Below, piece after piece: positions 14,920-23,815 of a stretch of 64,000 nucleotides of DNA (positions are counted from its first letter, which is position 1; every line of letters begins with the position of its first letter). A program made the translations under genes and the position numbers. The notes beneath the pieces were generated by a model that was not told where the DNA came from, did not search any database, and worked only from the letters and a program-made list of their open reading frames with translations. The stretch is from an uncultured Collinsella sp. GTDB lineage: Bacteria > Actinomycetota > Coriobacteriia > Coriobacteriales > Coriobacteriaceae. The stretch spans positions 9,134 through 73,133 of the forward strand of contig CATYVQ010000013.1 in assembly GCA_958413895.1 (NCBI GenBank), read 5' to 3'.

Positions 14920-15798
14920 ATGAACAAGCCGAGTGTTTCTGCCGGCGTCGTTGCCGGCGTTGCTCTGGGAGCCGCAGCGCTTGGTGCGGCCGCTGTCGCT
15001 GTTCGTGCTGCCTGTCTGCAGGTTGCGCGAACCCGCAATGGGTTGGCGCGTGTGAAACGCGTGCACGATGAGGGCGGCGACGAGATTCGCGTGTTGGTGC
15101 AAGGCGGCGTCTACCAAAGCGCGAGTTACGTTGGCGAGCGCTGGGCGGAGCCGGTCTTTGCATACTATCGCGCATTTGACGATGTTTTTGAGGCCGAGGA
15201 CGCAATGCGTGACGCTTATGGTCACGGTATCGACCGCATGCTTATGCTGGGTGGCGGCGGGTTTGCCTATCCCAAGTTCGCGCTGATGTCGCACGAGGGC
15301 TTGCGCATGGACGTTATCGAGTATGACGGAGAGATTACGCGCCTAGCGCGCCGCTGGTTCTACCTGGACGAGCTGGAGCGCGCAGTGGGCGACCGCTTGC
15401 GGGTGATTACCGCTGAGGCGCGTTCGTATCTGGGTGTGACGAGTGTGGGGCATCGTCGGTACGACGTGGTCGTGAGCGATTGCTTTGGCGGTGCCGAGCC
15501 CGTGCGCGAGCTGGCAACCGTTGAGGCGCTGCGTCTGGCGCGGGGTAGCTTGAACTCGGGCGGCATCTACGTTGCCAATATCGTGAGCGCAAACGAGGGG
15601 AGCGACGTGACGTTCCTGTGCGACTGCGCCGCCACGGCGCTCGAGGTATTCGAACACGTTTGGGTGGTCCCATGCGGCGATGCGGAGTTCGGCGGCGAGG
15701 AGAACTACCTGCTCATCGCCAGCGACGGCGACTACGCTTTTGCCGAAGCCGTGCCCTTCGACGCTGACTTCCTCGGCACCGTCCTTCACGACAAGTAA
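14920..15798 (+). CDS. Spermidine-synthase-like SAM-binding protein with N-terminal membrane segment
   Basis: 292 residues. Residues 8-32 are a hydrophobic Ala/Gly/Val helix, probably a membrane anchor or signal sequence. The rest matches the spermidine synthase fold: MLMLGGGGFAYPKF near 110-123 (SAM/dcSAM loop), VIEYD near 135 (acidic ribose ligand), ARSYL near 167 and VVSDCFGG near 182. The polyamine-site Asp and Tyr residues of true spermidine synthases are not evident, so it is more likely a methyltransferase-like relative. It starts at the base after the elp3 stop, so it is co-transcribed with elp3. Confidence 0.75.
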   Translation: MNKPSVSAGVVAGVALGAAALGAAAVAVRAACLQVARTRNGLARVKRVHDEGGDEIRVLVQGGVYQSASYVGERWAEPVFAYYRAFDDVFEAEDAMRDAYGHGIDRMLMLGGGGFAYPKFALMSHEGLRMDVIEYDGEITRLARRWFYLDELERAVGDRLRVITAEARSYLGVTSVGHRRYDVVVSDCFGGAEPVRELATVEALRLARGSLNSGGIYVANIVSANEGSDVTFLCDCAATALEVFEHVWVVPCGDAEFGGEENYLLIASDGDYAFAEAVPFDADFLGTVLHDK

Positions 15799-15824
15799 AT
15801 CTCCCCGTCCCAAAAAGACTGGTC

Positions 15825-18269
15825 TTAGGCGTGGTCGCGCCAGCCGAGAACGCGCTGCTTCATGCCCTTTATGTCGAGCACGCCTTCGGCAAAACCCTTG
15901 CGCACGAGCTCTTCGGGAACAAACTCGTCGTAGCGGTCAAAATAAGGCACCTCGCCGGGATAGACGAGCTCGATGGGATCGAAGTCCTTCTCGGCCTCGG
16001 CGGCGAGCACCTCAAAGAACGTCTCTTCGTCGGCCTTCATCTTAAACTGCATAAAGTACGGGCGCGATGGGTCGAGTCCGCGAAGGCCCAGCTCCGCGGC
16101 ACATTTAATCTTGAGCATGCGCTCGAGCGCCAAAAAGGCGTAGCTGCCCAGCCAGGGGAAGAGCACCCAGGTGTCGCCACCCAGGTTGATGAGCGGCTTA
16201 GTTCCCGCGCCCGAAATCTCGGCGGTATGACGAGCCTGTGCAAGGCGTGCCCGTGCGTTGCCCATAAGGTACGGATACACGGCATGTTCATCGAGCGCCT
16301 TGCACATGCGCTCGAGCACGTGTGTATTGATGTCGCCGGGGCAGTCGCCAAAGTATGCCGGCACACGACCTTTGACTTGCGTGGCAAAGACGGTATGGCG
16401 CTTCCAGTCCACTTCCTCGACAATCCAGCAGTGTCCGGCGATGGCGATGCGCTCACCGGGCGGTGGCGGATTGACGATCGTGCCCAACTCGGCCGACTCG
16501 CTGCGAACGGTGAACTCCTCGTTTTCCTGGAATACGGCGTAGAACTTAAAGTTGTTAATGATGCGCTCACCCGCGAGACCCACGATGAGCCCACCGCCCT
16601 CGGTGACTTGGATATGGTCGATCTTAATGAGGTGACGCAGCAGTACGCGATAGTCATCGGCCGAGATGCGATGGAAATAGCTGAGCGTGAGCACGCGCTG
16701 GGCAAGCTCTGCCGGCGTGAGTTCGCCGGTACTGGCAAGCGTCGACATAGTCTGGTGGTAGAGCAGGCTGTAGGGGAGTCGATCGAGCTCGGGCGGCTCG
16801 ACCCACTTTTCCTCGCGATAGAGTTGTACGAGCGCGATTCCCTGCAGGAGCTTCCACGGAATGGTCTCGGGCATCATCGTGCGCGGCTCGGGCTCTTCCT
16901 CGCGCATGACAAACCACATCTCGGGCGGAAGATCGCGGCGTCCCGTGCGGCCCATTCGCTGCAAAAAGGAGCTGACGGTAAATGGCGCATCGATCTGAAA
17001 CGCACGCTCCAGGCGGCCGATATCGATACCGAGCTCCAGCGTAGAGGTGGTGACGGTCGTTTGTGCCTGTTCCTCGTCACGCATGAGTTCCTCGGCTGTC
17101 TCGCGCAACGATGCCGAAAGATTGCCGTGATGGATGAGAAAGCGGTCGGGCTCGTGTCGGCTCTCGCAGTAGCTGCGCAGCATGGAGCATACGGCCTCTG
17201 CCTCCTCACGCGAGTTGGCAAAGACCAGGCACTTGCGGCCGCGGGTGTGTTCGAAGATGTAGCCCATGCCGGGGTCGGCGTTGTCGGGTGCGGTGTCGGT
17301 GGGGTTGAGGAGCGCCTGCTCGGTAGCCTGGGGGATATCGACTTCGCCCTCGGGGGCCGAAGAAGTGCGACGGTCTTTGGGAGCGGCCTTGCCCCGCGCC
17401 TGCTCGCGACGTTGACGGCGCTCCTCTTGTGTGAGCTGTCCGCTGTGACGCATGTCTTGGGCGCCGGCGGGCAGTGCCGCGGGTGCCGCTGTCTCAATGC
17501 GCTCGCATGCAAGCACTTCGGCCTCTTGAGGACTTGTGCCCACGAATCCCCGCTGCTGTGCCTGGGGGCCCGAGTTGTAGAAGTGCTCCATGGAGATACG
17601 CCACACGCGGCGCGGTTCCTCAAAGCGGGGGATAACGCAGTCGCGCCCCGTTCCCTGTGAGAGAAAGGCGCCCGTGCGCTCGGGGTCGCCGATGGTGGCA
17701 GAAAGGCCGATGCGGCGGGGCTGCACGCCTGCCATGCGCGAGAGGCGCTCGATAAGGCACAGCGTCTGACCGCCGCGGTCGCCGCGCATGAGCGAGTGGA
17801 CCTCATCGATGACCACATAGCGCAGGTCGCAAAACATGCGCGGGATCGCCATGTGCTTATGGATTAAGAGCGCTTCGAGTGACTCAGGCGTAATCTGCAA
17901 GATGCCGCTCGGTTTTTTGATGAGCTTAGCCTTGTGCGACTGCGAGACATCGCCATGCCAGTGCCAGACAGGGATATCGGCCTCTTCGCAGAGGTCGTTG
18001 AGGCGGACGAACTGATCATTGATGAGCGCTTTGAGGGGGCCGATGTAGAGGGCGCCCACGCTTGCGGGCGGGTTCTCCCAAAACTCGGTCAGGATGGGAA
18101 AGAAGGCTGCCTCGGTTTTGCCGGAAGCCGTGGATGCCGTCAAGAGCACATTATCTTGCGTGTTAAAGATGGCATCTGCCGCCGCAACCTGGATGGAGTG
18201 TAGACTCTCCCAATCGTGGGAGTAGATGAAGTCTTGGATAAACGGGGCGTAGCGGTCAAAGGCGTTCAC
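15825..18269 (-). CDS. sngC: Lhr/BrxHI-like SF2 helicase, third gene of a Shango-type operon
   Basis: About 814 residues. Motifs: Ia/I STASGKTEAAFFPIL (near 45-60), II DEVH, III SATIGD, VI QRMGRTGRR (near 495), then a large Lhr-type C-terminal region. It resembles the Lhr-like BrxHI helicases paired with BrxD ATPases in type 2 BREX. The GTG start at 18269 is supported by AGGAGG five bases upstream; a longer frame from 18299 lacks such a signal. It is the last gene of a TerB-protein/ATPase/helicase operon. A 5'-3' or 3'-5' DNA translocase role in attacking phage DNA is inference from related systems. An insert near residues 275-350 is rich in Gln, Arg and Ala and is probably disordered. Confidence 0.88.
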   Translation of the reverse strand: MNAFDRYAPFIQDFIYSHDWESLHSIQVAAADAIFNTQDNVLLTASTASGKTEAAFFPILTEFWENPPASVGALYIGPLKALINDQFVRLNDLCEEADIPVWHWHGDVSQSHKAKLIKKPSGILQITPESLEALLIHKHMAIPRMFCDLRYVVIDEVHSLMRGDRGGQTLCLIERLSRMAGVQPRRIGLSATIGDPERTGAFLSQGTGRDCVIPRFEEPRRVWRISMEHFYNSGPQAQQRGFVGTSPQEAEVLACERIETAAPAALPAGAQDMRHSGQLTQEERRQRREQARGKAAPKDRRTSSAPEGEVDIPQATEQALLNPTDTAPDNADPGMGYIFEHTRGRKCLVFANSREEAEAVCSMLRSYCESRHEPDRFLIHHGNLSASLRETAEELMRDEEQAQTTVTTSTLELGIDIGRLERAFQIDAPFTVSSFLQRMGRTGRRDLPPEMWFVMREEEPEPRTMMPETIPWKLLQGIALVQLYREEKWVEPPELDRLPYSLLYHQTMSTLASTGELTPAELAQRVLTLSYFHRISADDYRVLLRHLIKIDHIQVTEGGGLIVGLAGERIINNFKFYAVFQENEEFTVRSESAELGTIVNPPPPGERIAIAGHCWIVEEVDWKRHTVFATQVKGRVPAYFGDCPGDINTHVLERMCKALDEHAVYPYLMGNARARLAQARHTAEISGAGTKPLINLGGDTWVLFPWLGSYAFLALERMLKIKCAAELGLRGLDPSRPYFMQFKMKADEETFFEVLAAEAEKDFDPIELVYPGEVPYFDRYDEFVPEELVRKGFAEGVLDIKGMKQRVLGWRDHA

Positions 18270-18350
18270 GGGGCCTCCTTTCAAAAACGAATCTCTCAAC
18301 GCGGTGGGCAGTGGCTTGCTGCATTACTGCCTCGACGTTTGCCCAGATAA

Positions 18351-18387
18351 AACCTGCCAAAATAAACCTGTCCCTTTTTGGCAGGTT
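18351..18387. repeat. 12-bp inverted repeat with GGGACAGG core in the sngB-sngC gap
   Basis: AACCTGCCAAAA (18351-18362) pairs perfectly with TTTTGGCAGGTT (18376-18387). On the minus strand the loop contains GGGACAGGTT. The element overlaps the stop codon of the ATPase gene and lies in the transcript between ATPase and helicase genes, so it can lower or process downstream mRNA. It does not have a typical terminal T-run. Confidence 0.6.
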
Positions 18388-19690
18388 AGATGGTGAATTC
18401 GGCGAAGTTACGGTCGTCGCCTGCGGTATCGGTGTCACCTGTTGCGGTTGCCGGCGCCAGCGCGTCGCCGCCGACGCTTTGCAGTAGCTCGGCCACGTTG
18501 GCGTCGGGGTTTTGGCATAGGATGTCGAGCAGCTCGATAAAGTCACGAATGACTTCACGCGGCGTCAGATGCGTGTCGGCTCCCACACGACCGAACTCGA
18601 TCTTGAGAAAGTCCACCAAGTCGCTCTCGGTAAGCGTGGGCGTCCAACCAAAGTAGCCGGCATGGATCTGCATGAGTTTTTCGATGAGCACCAGCAGCTC
18701 CTCATAGGTGAGCGGCTGCAGGCGAATGATGGGCGCGAGCATGTCCTTAAGGTCCTCGCGTGCAAAGCGGCCTTGAGCGAGTCGGCTGCGCAGGGCCTCG
18801 TAGGAGAACACGCCGCGGCGGCGGTCTTCGATGGAGGTTGGCGTGCCGCCCATGATCATGCCCAGGTACTGCGCTTTGCCCTGGAGCGTGTCGTTGTACA
18901 TGGTCAGGATTTTCTCGTAGTTGTACTGGCGCGTGATGGCGTTGGGAATCTTATACAGATTCACGAGCTCGTCGATGAGCACCAGCATGCCCTTGTAGCC
19001 GCTGCAGACCAAAAAACGCGCGATGAGCTTAACGTAGTCGTACCAATCGTCATCGCTGATGATGGTCGAGGAGCCCAACTCGGCGCGTGCCTCGCTCTTG
19101 GTGCGGTACTCGCCGCGAATCCATTTGGTCACGCGGCTCATAGTCTCTTCATCGCCCTCGGATACGGCCATGCGATAGCGGCGGAGCATGCGGGTGAAGT
19201 CGAAGCCGTGGACCATCTCCTCGAGCGGGGCCAGTTGGGCATTAACGACCGACTCGTCGACGTCGGCACACGAGGCAACCCAGCGATCCAGAATAAGGTT
19301 GAGCGCGCCGCCCTCGGGGCGCGTCTTGGTCGATATATTGCGGATGAGCTCGCGGTAGGTGGCAAGGCCCTGTCCCTGACCGCCTTGCAGGCGGCGCTCG
19401 GGCGACAGGTCGGCATCGGCGACGACGAATCCCTCGCCCATGGCGTGCGTGCGGATGGTCTGAAGCAAGAAACTCTTGCCGGCGCCGTAGCGACCGACCA
19501 GAAAGCGGAAGCTTGCGCCGCCGTCGGCGATGAGACTCAAATCGGTGAGCAGGGCGCGAATCTCGACCTCGCGTCCCACGGTGATATAGGGAAGGCCGAT
19601 GCGCGGGACCACGCCGCCCTTGAGCGAGTTGAGAATGACGGCAGCGACGCGCTTGGGCACGCGGGGTGCTGCGGATGCGGTATCACTCAT
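18386..19690 (-). CDS. sngB: BrxD-like P-loop ATPase (DUF2791 type), second gene of a Shango-type operon
   Basis: 434 residues. Walker A is GRYGAGKSFLL near 67-77; Walker B is MLVLIDELVNLY near 228-239. The layout matches the DUF2791/BrxD ATP-binding family, known from BREX type 2 and from TerB-linked operons. The ATG at 19690 overlaps the end of the upstream TerB gene by 8 bases, so translation is coupled. The protein ends in a low-complexity Ala/Thr/Asp tail. In this context it likely energises or regulates the helicase; direct evidence is absent. Confidence 0.87.
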   Translation of the reverse strand: MSDTASAAPRVPKRVAAVILNSLKGGVVPRIGLPYITVGREVEIRALLTDLSLIADGGASFRFLVGRYGAGKSFLLQTIRTHAMGEGFVVADADLSPERRLQGGQGQGLATYRELIRNISTKTRPEGGALNLILDRWVASCADVDESVVNAQLAPLEEMVHGFDFTRMLRRYRMAVSEGDEETMSRVTKWIRGEYRTKSEARAELGSSTIISDDDWYDYVKLIARFLVCSGYKGMLVLIDELVNLYKIPNAITRQYNYEKILTMYNDTLQGKAQYLGMIMGGTPTSIEDRRRGVFSYEALRSRLAQGRFAREDLKDMLAPIIRLQPLTYEELLVLIEKLMQIHAGYFGWTPTLTESDLVDFLKIEFGRVGADTHLTPREVIRDFIELLDILCQNPDANVAELLQSVGGDALAPATATGDTDTAGDDRNFAEFTI

Positions 19691-21443
19691 GATCTAGGTA
19701 TCCTCTCACGTCTGCTTTGTAGTCCTCGATAATTTGCGGTCCTGCCGCGCCAAATTCAATTACGGTGTCGCCCACCAGGTCAAAGAGTGCTTCGTTGATG
19801 GTATCGACGAGCATGTCCTCGCTCTGCCCCGATTGCACTACCGCCGATTCCGCCTGTACTGCGTTGTGCTCGAGCAGCGCGCGAAGGAAGGCATCTGCGA
19901 CGGGTGCGAGTTCGTTCGTGGCGTCAGCGGGCGCAACGGCTGCGAACGCGGGCGTCGGCGCGAGAAGCGGTGCCACGACACCAAACTGTTCGGTGGATAT
20001 GGTTGGCTCGTCGGCCTCGTCCTGCCGAATGGGTGCCGCGATCGCCTCGACAATCGCGTCGGCTACGGGCTCGGCTTCCGGTTGCCCTGAGTCCGCTGCC
20101 TCGGCTTCCACAGGTGCGCCGTCCTCGCGCTCTTCATCGATCAAAAGCGCTTCACGCGTTTGCGCGGCGGCGCTCCGAATGTGCCCCAGCTGACTCAGAT
20201 CGATATCGATCTTGACGGGCTGGTGTGCGGTATCCCATGAAAGCCATGCCACAATCTCGTCATCGATAATCTTGGCCAGATATTTGGGGACCTTTTCTTC
20301 CTTAAGGGGATGGGCGGGGTCCAGCGCCAGGCGCAGGCGTTGGTCGCAGGCGCGCATCATTTCACCGAGCTTGCTGCTCTTTTGCCTACTACCGTGGATA
20401 CGCATACATTCCCAAAAGCCGTTTTGGCAACGGTAGATATGGATGGGATCCAGGCGGTATTCGCAGTCCTCGTGGCGCTCGGGCGCAAAGAATACGGCCG
20501 AGGCAAACATGGTGTAGGGCATGGCCGTCTCCTCCCCAAATAAGCTCGCCACGATGCCGGTCTTTCGGTGCGTGTCATAGTAGCGCGCCATACGGACATA
20601 CACGGCGCACGCCACGTGGCGCAGATCGCGGTGGTGGCTGCGGTCGAGCCGCGAGTTACTTAGGTTGTACGTGGAGAGGGCGTTGATGGCGGCCATGAGT
20701 CGCTCCTCGCGCACCTCATCGGGCGGAAGGGGGAGCGTGGGCTCGGAGGTTTTGCGACGCTTAGGGGTCTGGCCGGACGGTGCCGGCGCTGGCACAAGGT
20801 CTCGTGCCGCGTGCCGCAGCTCGATAAGGGCATTATCGAACATGACGGTTTTAGAGTCACGAAGCAGCTTGGGGTCGAGCGCGTGGAACACGGCGTAATC
20901 CTGCAGCCACACGCGCGCAAACCGGTCGATGCCGGGCTCAAAGGCGCGGTAGGCATCCCAAAAGGCCTTGATCTTGTTAAAACCCTCGAGCGGATTATCT
21001 ACGCCAATGCCGCAAATCAGCTCATAGAGATACAGAAAGGCAAAGGATGTAGACGTTTCCTCGACGGTTCCGCGGCGCACTTGGGCACGCCAGGTAAAGT
21101 AGCCGCGCAACTGTCGATCGCTCATGGCATTGTAGGTGGGAAAGTACGACTTAAAGGTGCCGTTGTAGGGGCAGTCGTCCTCAAAGTCGGCCATCAGCAG
21201 GCCTTGGCGGTAAAAAAGCTCGGCTTCCGAAAGCCAGCGACCCGCGCCGCCTTTGGGGTCATCCTGCCAGCGCGATATCTCGCGCATCTTGCGGTACTGG
21301 TCGGGAAGGAAATTCTGCATCTGTCGGCCGGTTTTGAGAATCGGCTCGTCTGCGTAGATTTCGTTTGAGAAGCGGGCGGACTGATGGGTCCGGGCCTCGG
21401 CCATAATGCGCTCGATGAGCATCTTGATGTCCTGGTCGGCCAC
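19683..21443 (-). CDS. sngA: TerB-N/TerB-C domain protein, first gene of a Shango-type operon
   Basis: 586 residues. Residues about 25-210 match the TerB-N module (ILKTGRQMQNF, then YFTWRAQVRRG and FLYLYELICGIG). The middle is helical, and residues about 390-430 (IDIDLSQLGHIRSAAAQTREALL) match TerB-C. The last 150 residues are acidic and low complexity, then a short helical end. TerB-family domains come from tellurite/stress and phage-response systems. The GTG start at 21443 has GAGGAGA upstream. With the ATPase and helicase it completes a three-gene set that, from my knowledge of the 2022 screens of defence systems, corresponds to Shango (sngABC). Confidence 0.85.
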   Translation of the reverse strand: MADQDIKMLIERIMAEARTHQSARFSNEIYADEPILKTGRQMQNFLPDQYRKMREISRWQDDPKGGAGRWLSEAELFYRQGLLMADFEDDCPYNGTFKSYFPTYNAMSDRQLRGYFTWRAQVRRGTVEETSTSFAFLYLYELICGIGVDNPLEGFNKIKAFWDAYRAFEPGIDRFARVWLQDYAVFHALDPKLLRDSKTVMFDNALIELRHAARDLVPAPAPSGQTPKRRKTSEPTLPLPPDEVREERLMAAINALSTYNLSNSRLDRSHHRDLRHVACAVYVRMARYYDTHRKTGIVASLFGEETAMPYTMFASAVFFAPERHEDCEYRLDPIHIYRCQNGFWECMRIHGSRQKSSKLGEMMRACDQRLRLALDPAHPLKEEKVPKYLAKIIDDEIVAWLSWDTAHQPVKIDIDLSQLGHIRSAAAQTREALLIDEEREDGAPVEAEAADSGQPEAEPVADAIVEAIAAPIRQDEADEPTISTEQFGVVAPLLAPTPAFAAVAPADATNELAPVADAFLRALLEHNAVQAESAVVQSGQSEDMLVDTINEALFDLVGDTVIEFGAAGPQIIEDYKADVRGYLDHE

Positions 21444-21480
21444 CGCTTCTCCTCTCCTAACGCAGCTTCGGTGACCTCAT

Positions 21481-21486
21481 ATCATA
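21481..21486 (-). promoter_or_regulatory. -10-like box of the Shango-type operon
   Basis: On the minus strand TATGAT lies 38 bases before the GTG start of the TerB gene, in the 88-bp gap after the DUF554 gene. A CGAACA 18 bp further upstream shares three bases with the -35 consensus. This supports independent transcription of the operon. Confidence 0.4.
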
Positions 21487-21531
21487 GCACAGCATCAAAC
21501 AGGTGTTCGGGATGCCGCTGCGTTGATAGAT

Positions 21532-22248
21532 TTAGAACAGGAGGGCGTAGATGACGGCGATGACGACGGAGGGGAGCATATTGGCCGTGCGGAAGGTCTG
21601 AGGACGGATGAGGTTGACGCCGACGCAGAAGATGAGCATGGAGCCTACGAGCGAAAGGCTGTTGAGGGCTGCTGTGGTCATGATGGGGGAGAGCGCGCCG
21701 GCAAACAACGTGATCGTCCCCTGGAACACGGCTACGGGCAGGGCCGAGAAGATGCAGCCGCGTCCGAGCGAGGCCGTCATGGTGCAGACGATGATGCAGT
21801 CCAGCGCTCCCTTGAGGGCGAGCGTGGACCAGTCGCCGAGCAGGCCGTCTTGGATTGATCCCACGATAGCCATGGCACCGATACACACGGTGAGTGAAGT
21901 CGAGACAAAAGCGTTGGTGAACTCGTTATCGCCCTCACTGCCAGTCTTGCGCTTGAGCCATTCGCCAAGGTTCTCGATGGCGGCTTCCAAGTTGACGGCC
22001 TCGCCGATGAGCGAGCCGAGGGCGAACGAGACAATGAGCATGGTGGTACCGGTGGTCGCCAGCGCCTCCCCATCGATAAGGAGCATCTTTTGCATGGTGC
22101 CGCCCAGGCCGATAAACAGGACGCACAGCCCCGATGCTTTCATGAGCGTGTCTTGAATGCGCGGTGTAATGAAGCGGCCGCCCGCTAATCCCAAAAGACC
22201 GCCCGCAACTAAAAGCACAACGTTGATGATTGTTCCCAAGCCCGGCAT
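21532..22248 (-). CDS. DUF554 family membrane protein
   Basis: About 238 residues with six or seven hydrophobic helices, starting MPGLGTIINVVLLVAGGLLGL. Gly-rich segments (ALGSLIGEAVNLE, VGSIQDGLLGD and a C-terminal SMLIFCVGVNLI) fit the DUF554/YdfK-YqgA family. The role is unknown; a transport or channel function is assumed for the family. The start at 22248 has GGGAGGG upstream, and residues before it in a longer frame are not family-like. A GCCA-acg-TGGC palindrome about 20 bases upstream of the start could be an operator. Confidence 0.83.
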   Translation of the reverse strand: MPGLGTIINVVLLVAGGLLGLAGGRFITPRIQDTLMKASGLCVLFIGLGGTMQKMLLIDGEALATTGTTMLIVSFALGSLIGEAVNLEAAIENLGEWLKRKTGSEGDNEFTNAFVSTSLTVCIGAMAIVGSIQDGLLGDWSTLALKGALDCIIVCTMTASLGRGCIFSALPVAVFQGTITLFAGALSPIMTTAALNSLSLVGSMLIFCVGVNLIRPQTFRTANMLPSVVIAVIYALLF

Positions 22249-22366
22249 GAGCCCTCCCGTATTGATGCCAACGTGGCAATCGTAGCAGAGTGGAATGCGA
22301 GGTACATCGCGACTCATCTAATACGTTATATAAGTGGTATTAGGAATGGTGCGCAGCATTTAAGCC

Positions 22367-23797
22367 TCAGGTGGTTGTCGGGACATAGGGATAGTAGTCA
22401 AAGCGCAGTGTCATAAGCCGCTGTGGGGATTCAATAGCCGCGGCGATGATATTGGCATCGCGGGCACGATCAAACCCTACGAGTTCGATCTGATACGAGA
22501 CGTCTTGCATAATGTCCAGACGTCGCCAGGCTAGGAGTGTGTCGCCATCGAATTCCAAGGTCTTGCCTCCATCTGGAGCAACGGCGTATAGATGCAGCTT
22601 GGCGGTGGTTGCAGGGTCGACAACCGTGACCTTTTTAATTTCGTTTCGAGTATTCTTGGCGCCCAACAAGGTGAGCAGTGTTGGGGCCACGACCTCGCCC
22701 GATGGCAAAAAGACGACTTCGATGGATTCGGGAAATGCGATGATGGCCGACTTGCGGACGGGTTGATTGGCGGCGGCAACTTCGATGTCCGCAGCGTCGA
22801 TGACCTCTGTGTGGTCGAGCGCGGCAAGCACGCAGCAGTTACCTTCATCGATCTCTTGAGGATCAGCAAGCCCCAGACTGTCCGCGAGCTCGGGATCGTT
22901 TGGATCGTTAGCGGGCTCATTCGGTGCTTCGAGAGAAGCTGGGATGCCGTTTGTCGGCGACGGCGTGTCGCCCGCACCTGCTTCTTTGTCCGCGCTCTCT
23001 TCTTGTATGGTTGCGTTGATGGGTTCGTCGTTTGAGGGGAGCGTCTTGGCGTCAAGCGCGGAGGGAAGAATTCCGATGGCTCCGGATCCGTTCCACTCCA
23101 TTTCGAGAAGCGCCGGGTCGGCAAGAATGCGTTGCCTGCTTTGCGCGTGGGCATCGATTTCAATAGGGCCTGTCTCTATCCCTCGTGTAAGGCTGAGTGA
23201 TCCGGCTGGCTTCTCGAAATGAGCGTCTGTGTCTTTGGTGCTGACGGCGTAGAACAGCAGGGACGCTTCTCCCGCCGCGATGGCATCGGTGTCGGCTTTG
23301 GTCAGTCGCAACGATGTCGTGAATGAGAGGGTGGGCTGCGTGCCGTCTGCATTCGCGGCGGCGCAGCCCAGACATATACCGCCTCCTTTCTCAAAAAACG
23401 TACCGTCGAAGGCGACCTTCGCTCCGTTCGCCGAGTCATCGACCGAAGCGATGTCGATGCGCAGCTCTAAATTGCATGGATCGCCATCCGCATCGAGCAC
23501 AACCGAGCGCCACATGCAGACGGCGCACCCCGCCTGGGAGCCGTTTGCCTTGTTCGAACGCTTGATATCCACGACTATCGAGCCGTCCGTATTACGACGA
23601 AGGCATCCCGAGGTTGAGATCGCGGCCTGTGTGATCGAAAAACGCTCGCACGCAATGGCGCTCGACGGATTTGGTGCGGAACTTAGGGCTGCTGGTAAGG
23701 AGTCCGCCATGGCGGGAGTCGCCCAAGCGGCGACAGGCGTTCCGGTTGCGAGCGCGCCGCAGAGTGCGACGACGGGCAAAAGGTTCTTCGATGCCAT
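22367..23797 (-). CDS. Large secreted protein of the surface locus (no known family)
   Basis: 476 residues with a signal peptide: MASKNLLPVVALCGALATG with a predicted cleavage near ATPAMADS (about residue 31). The exported part has Cys residues in C..C-type pairs (CAVC near 91, CLGC near 148) that could form disulfides or bind metal. A Pro/Glu/Asp/Asn-rich linker spans about 255-315, followed by a second folded region rich in beta-prone residues. No cell-wall anchor is seen. AAGGAG precedes the ATG. It is the last gene of a five-gene minus-strand locus. I do not recognise the family. Confidence 0.75.
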   Translation of the reverse strand: MASKNLLPVVALCGALATGTPVAAWATPAMADSLPAALSSAPNPSSAIACERFSITQAAISTSGCLRRNTDGSIVVDIKRSNKANGSQAGCAVCMWRSVVLDADGDPCNLELRIDIASVDDSANGAKVAFDGTFFEKGGGICLGCAAANADGTQPTLSFTTSLRLTKADTDAIAAGEASLLFYAVSTKDTDAHFEKPAGSLSLTRGIETGPIEIDAHAQSRQRILADPALLEMEWNGSGAIGILPSALDAKTLPSNDEPINATIQEESADKEAGAGDTPSPTNGIPASLEAPNEPANDPNDPELADSLGLADPQEIDEGNCCVLAALDHTEVIDAADIEVAAANQPVRKSAIIAFPESIEVVFLPSGEVVAPTLLTLLGAKNTRNEIKKVTVVDPATTAKLHLYAVAPDGGKTLEFDGDTLLAWRRLDIMQDVSYQIELVGFDRARDANIIAAAIESPQRLMTLRFDYYPYVPTTT

Positions 23798-23815
23798 GGG
23801 GTCTCCTTAGCTAAT

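Noticed and set aside
15831..17660. 609-codon plus-strand frame opposite the helicase
   Set aside because: Shadow of the minus-strand Lhr-like helicase.
15825..21443. BREX type 2 locus
   Set aside because: Only the BrxD-like and BrxHI-like proteins are present; PglX, PglZ, PglY and PglW are absent, and the TerB protein is not a BREX component.
22249..22317. N-terminal extension of the DUF554 protein
   Set aside because: Polar, Cys-containing leader unlike the family; the start at 22248 has a good ribosome site.
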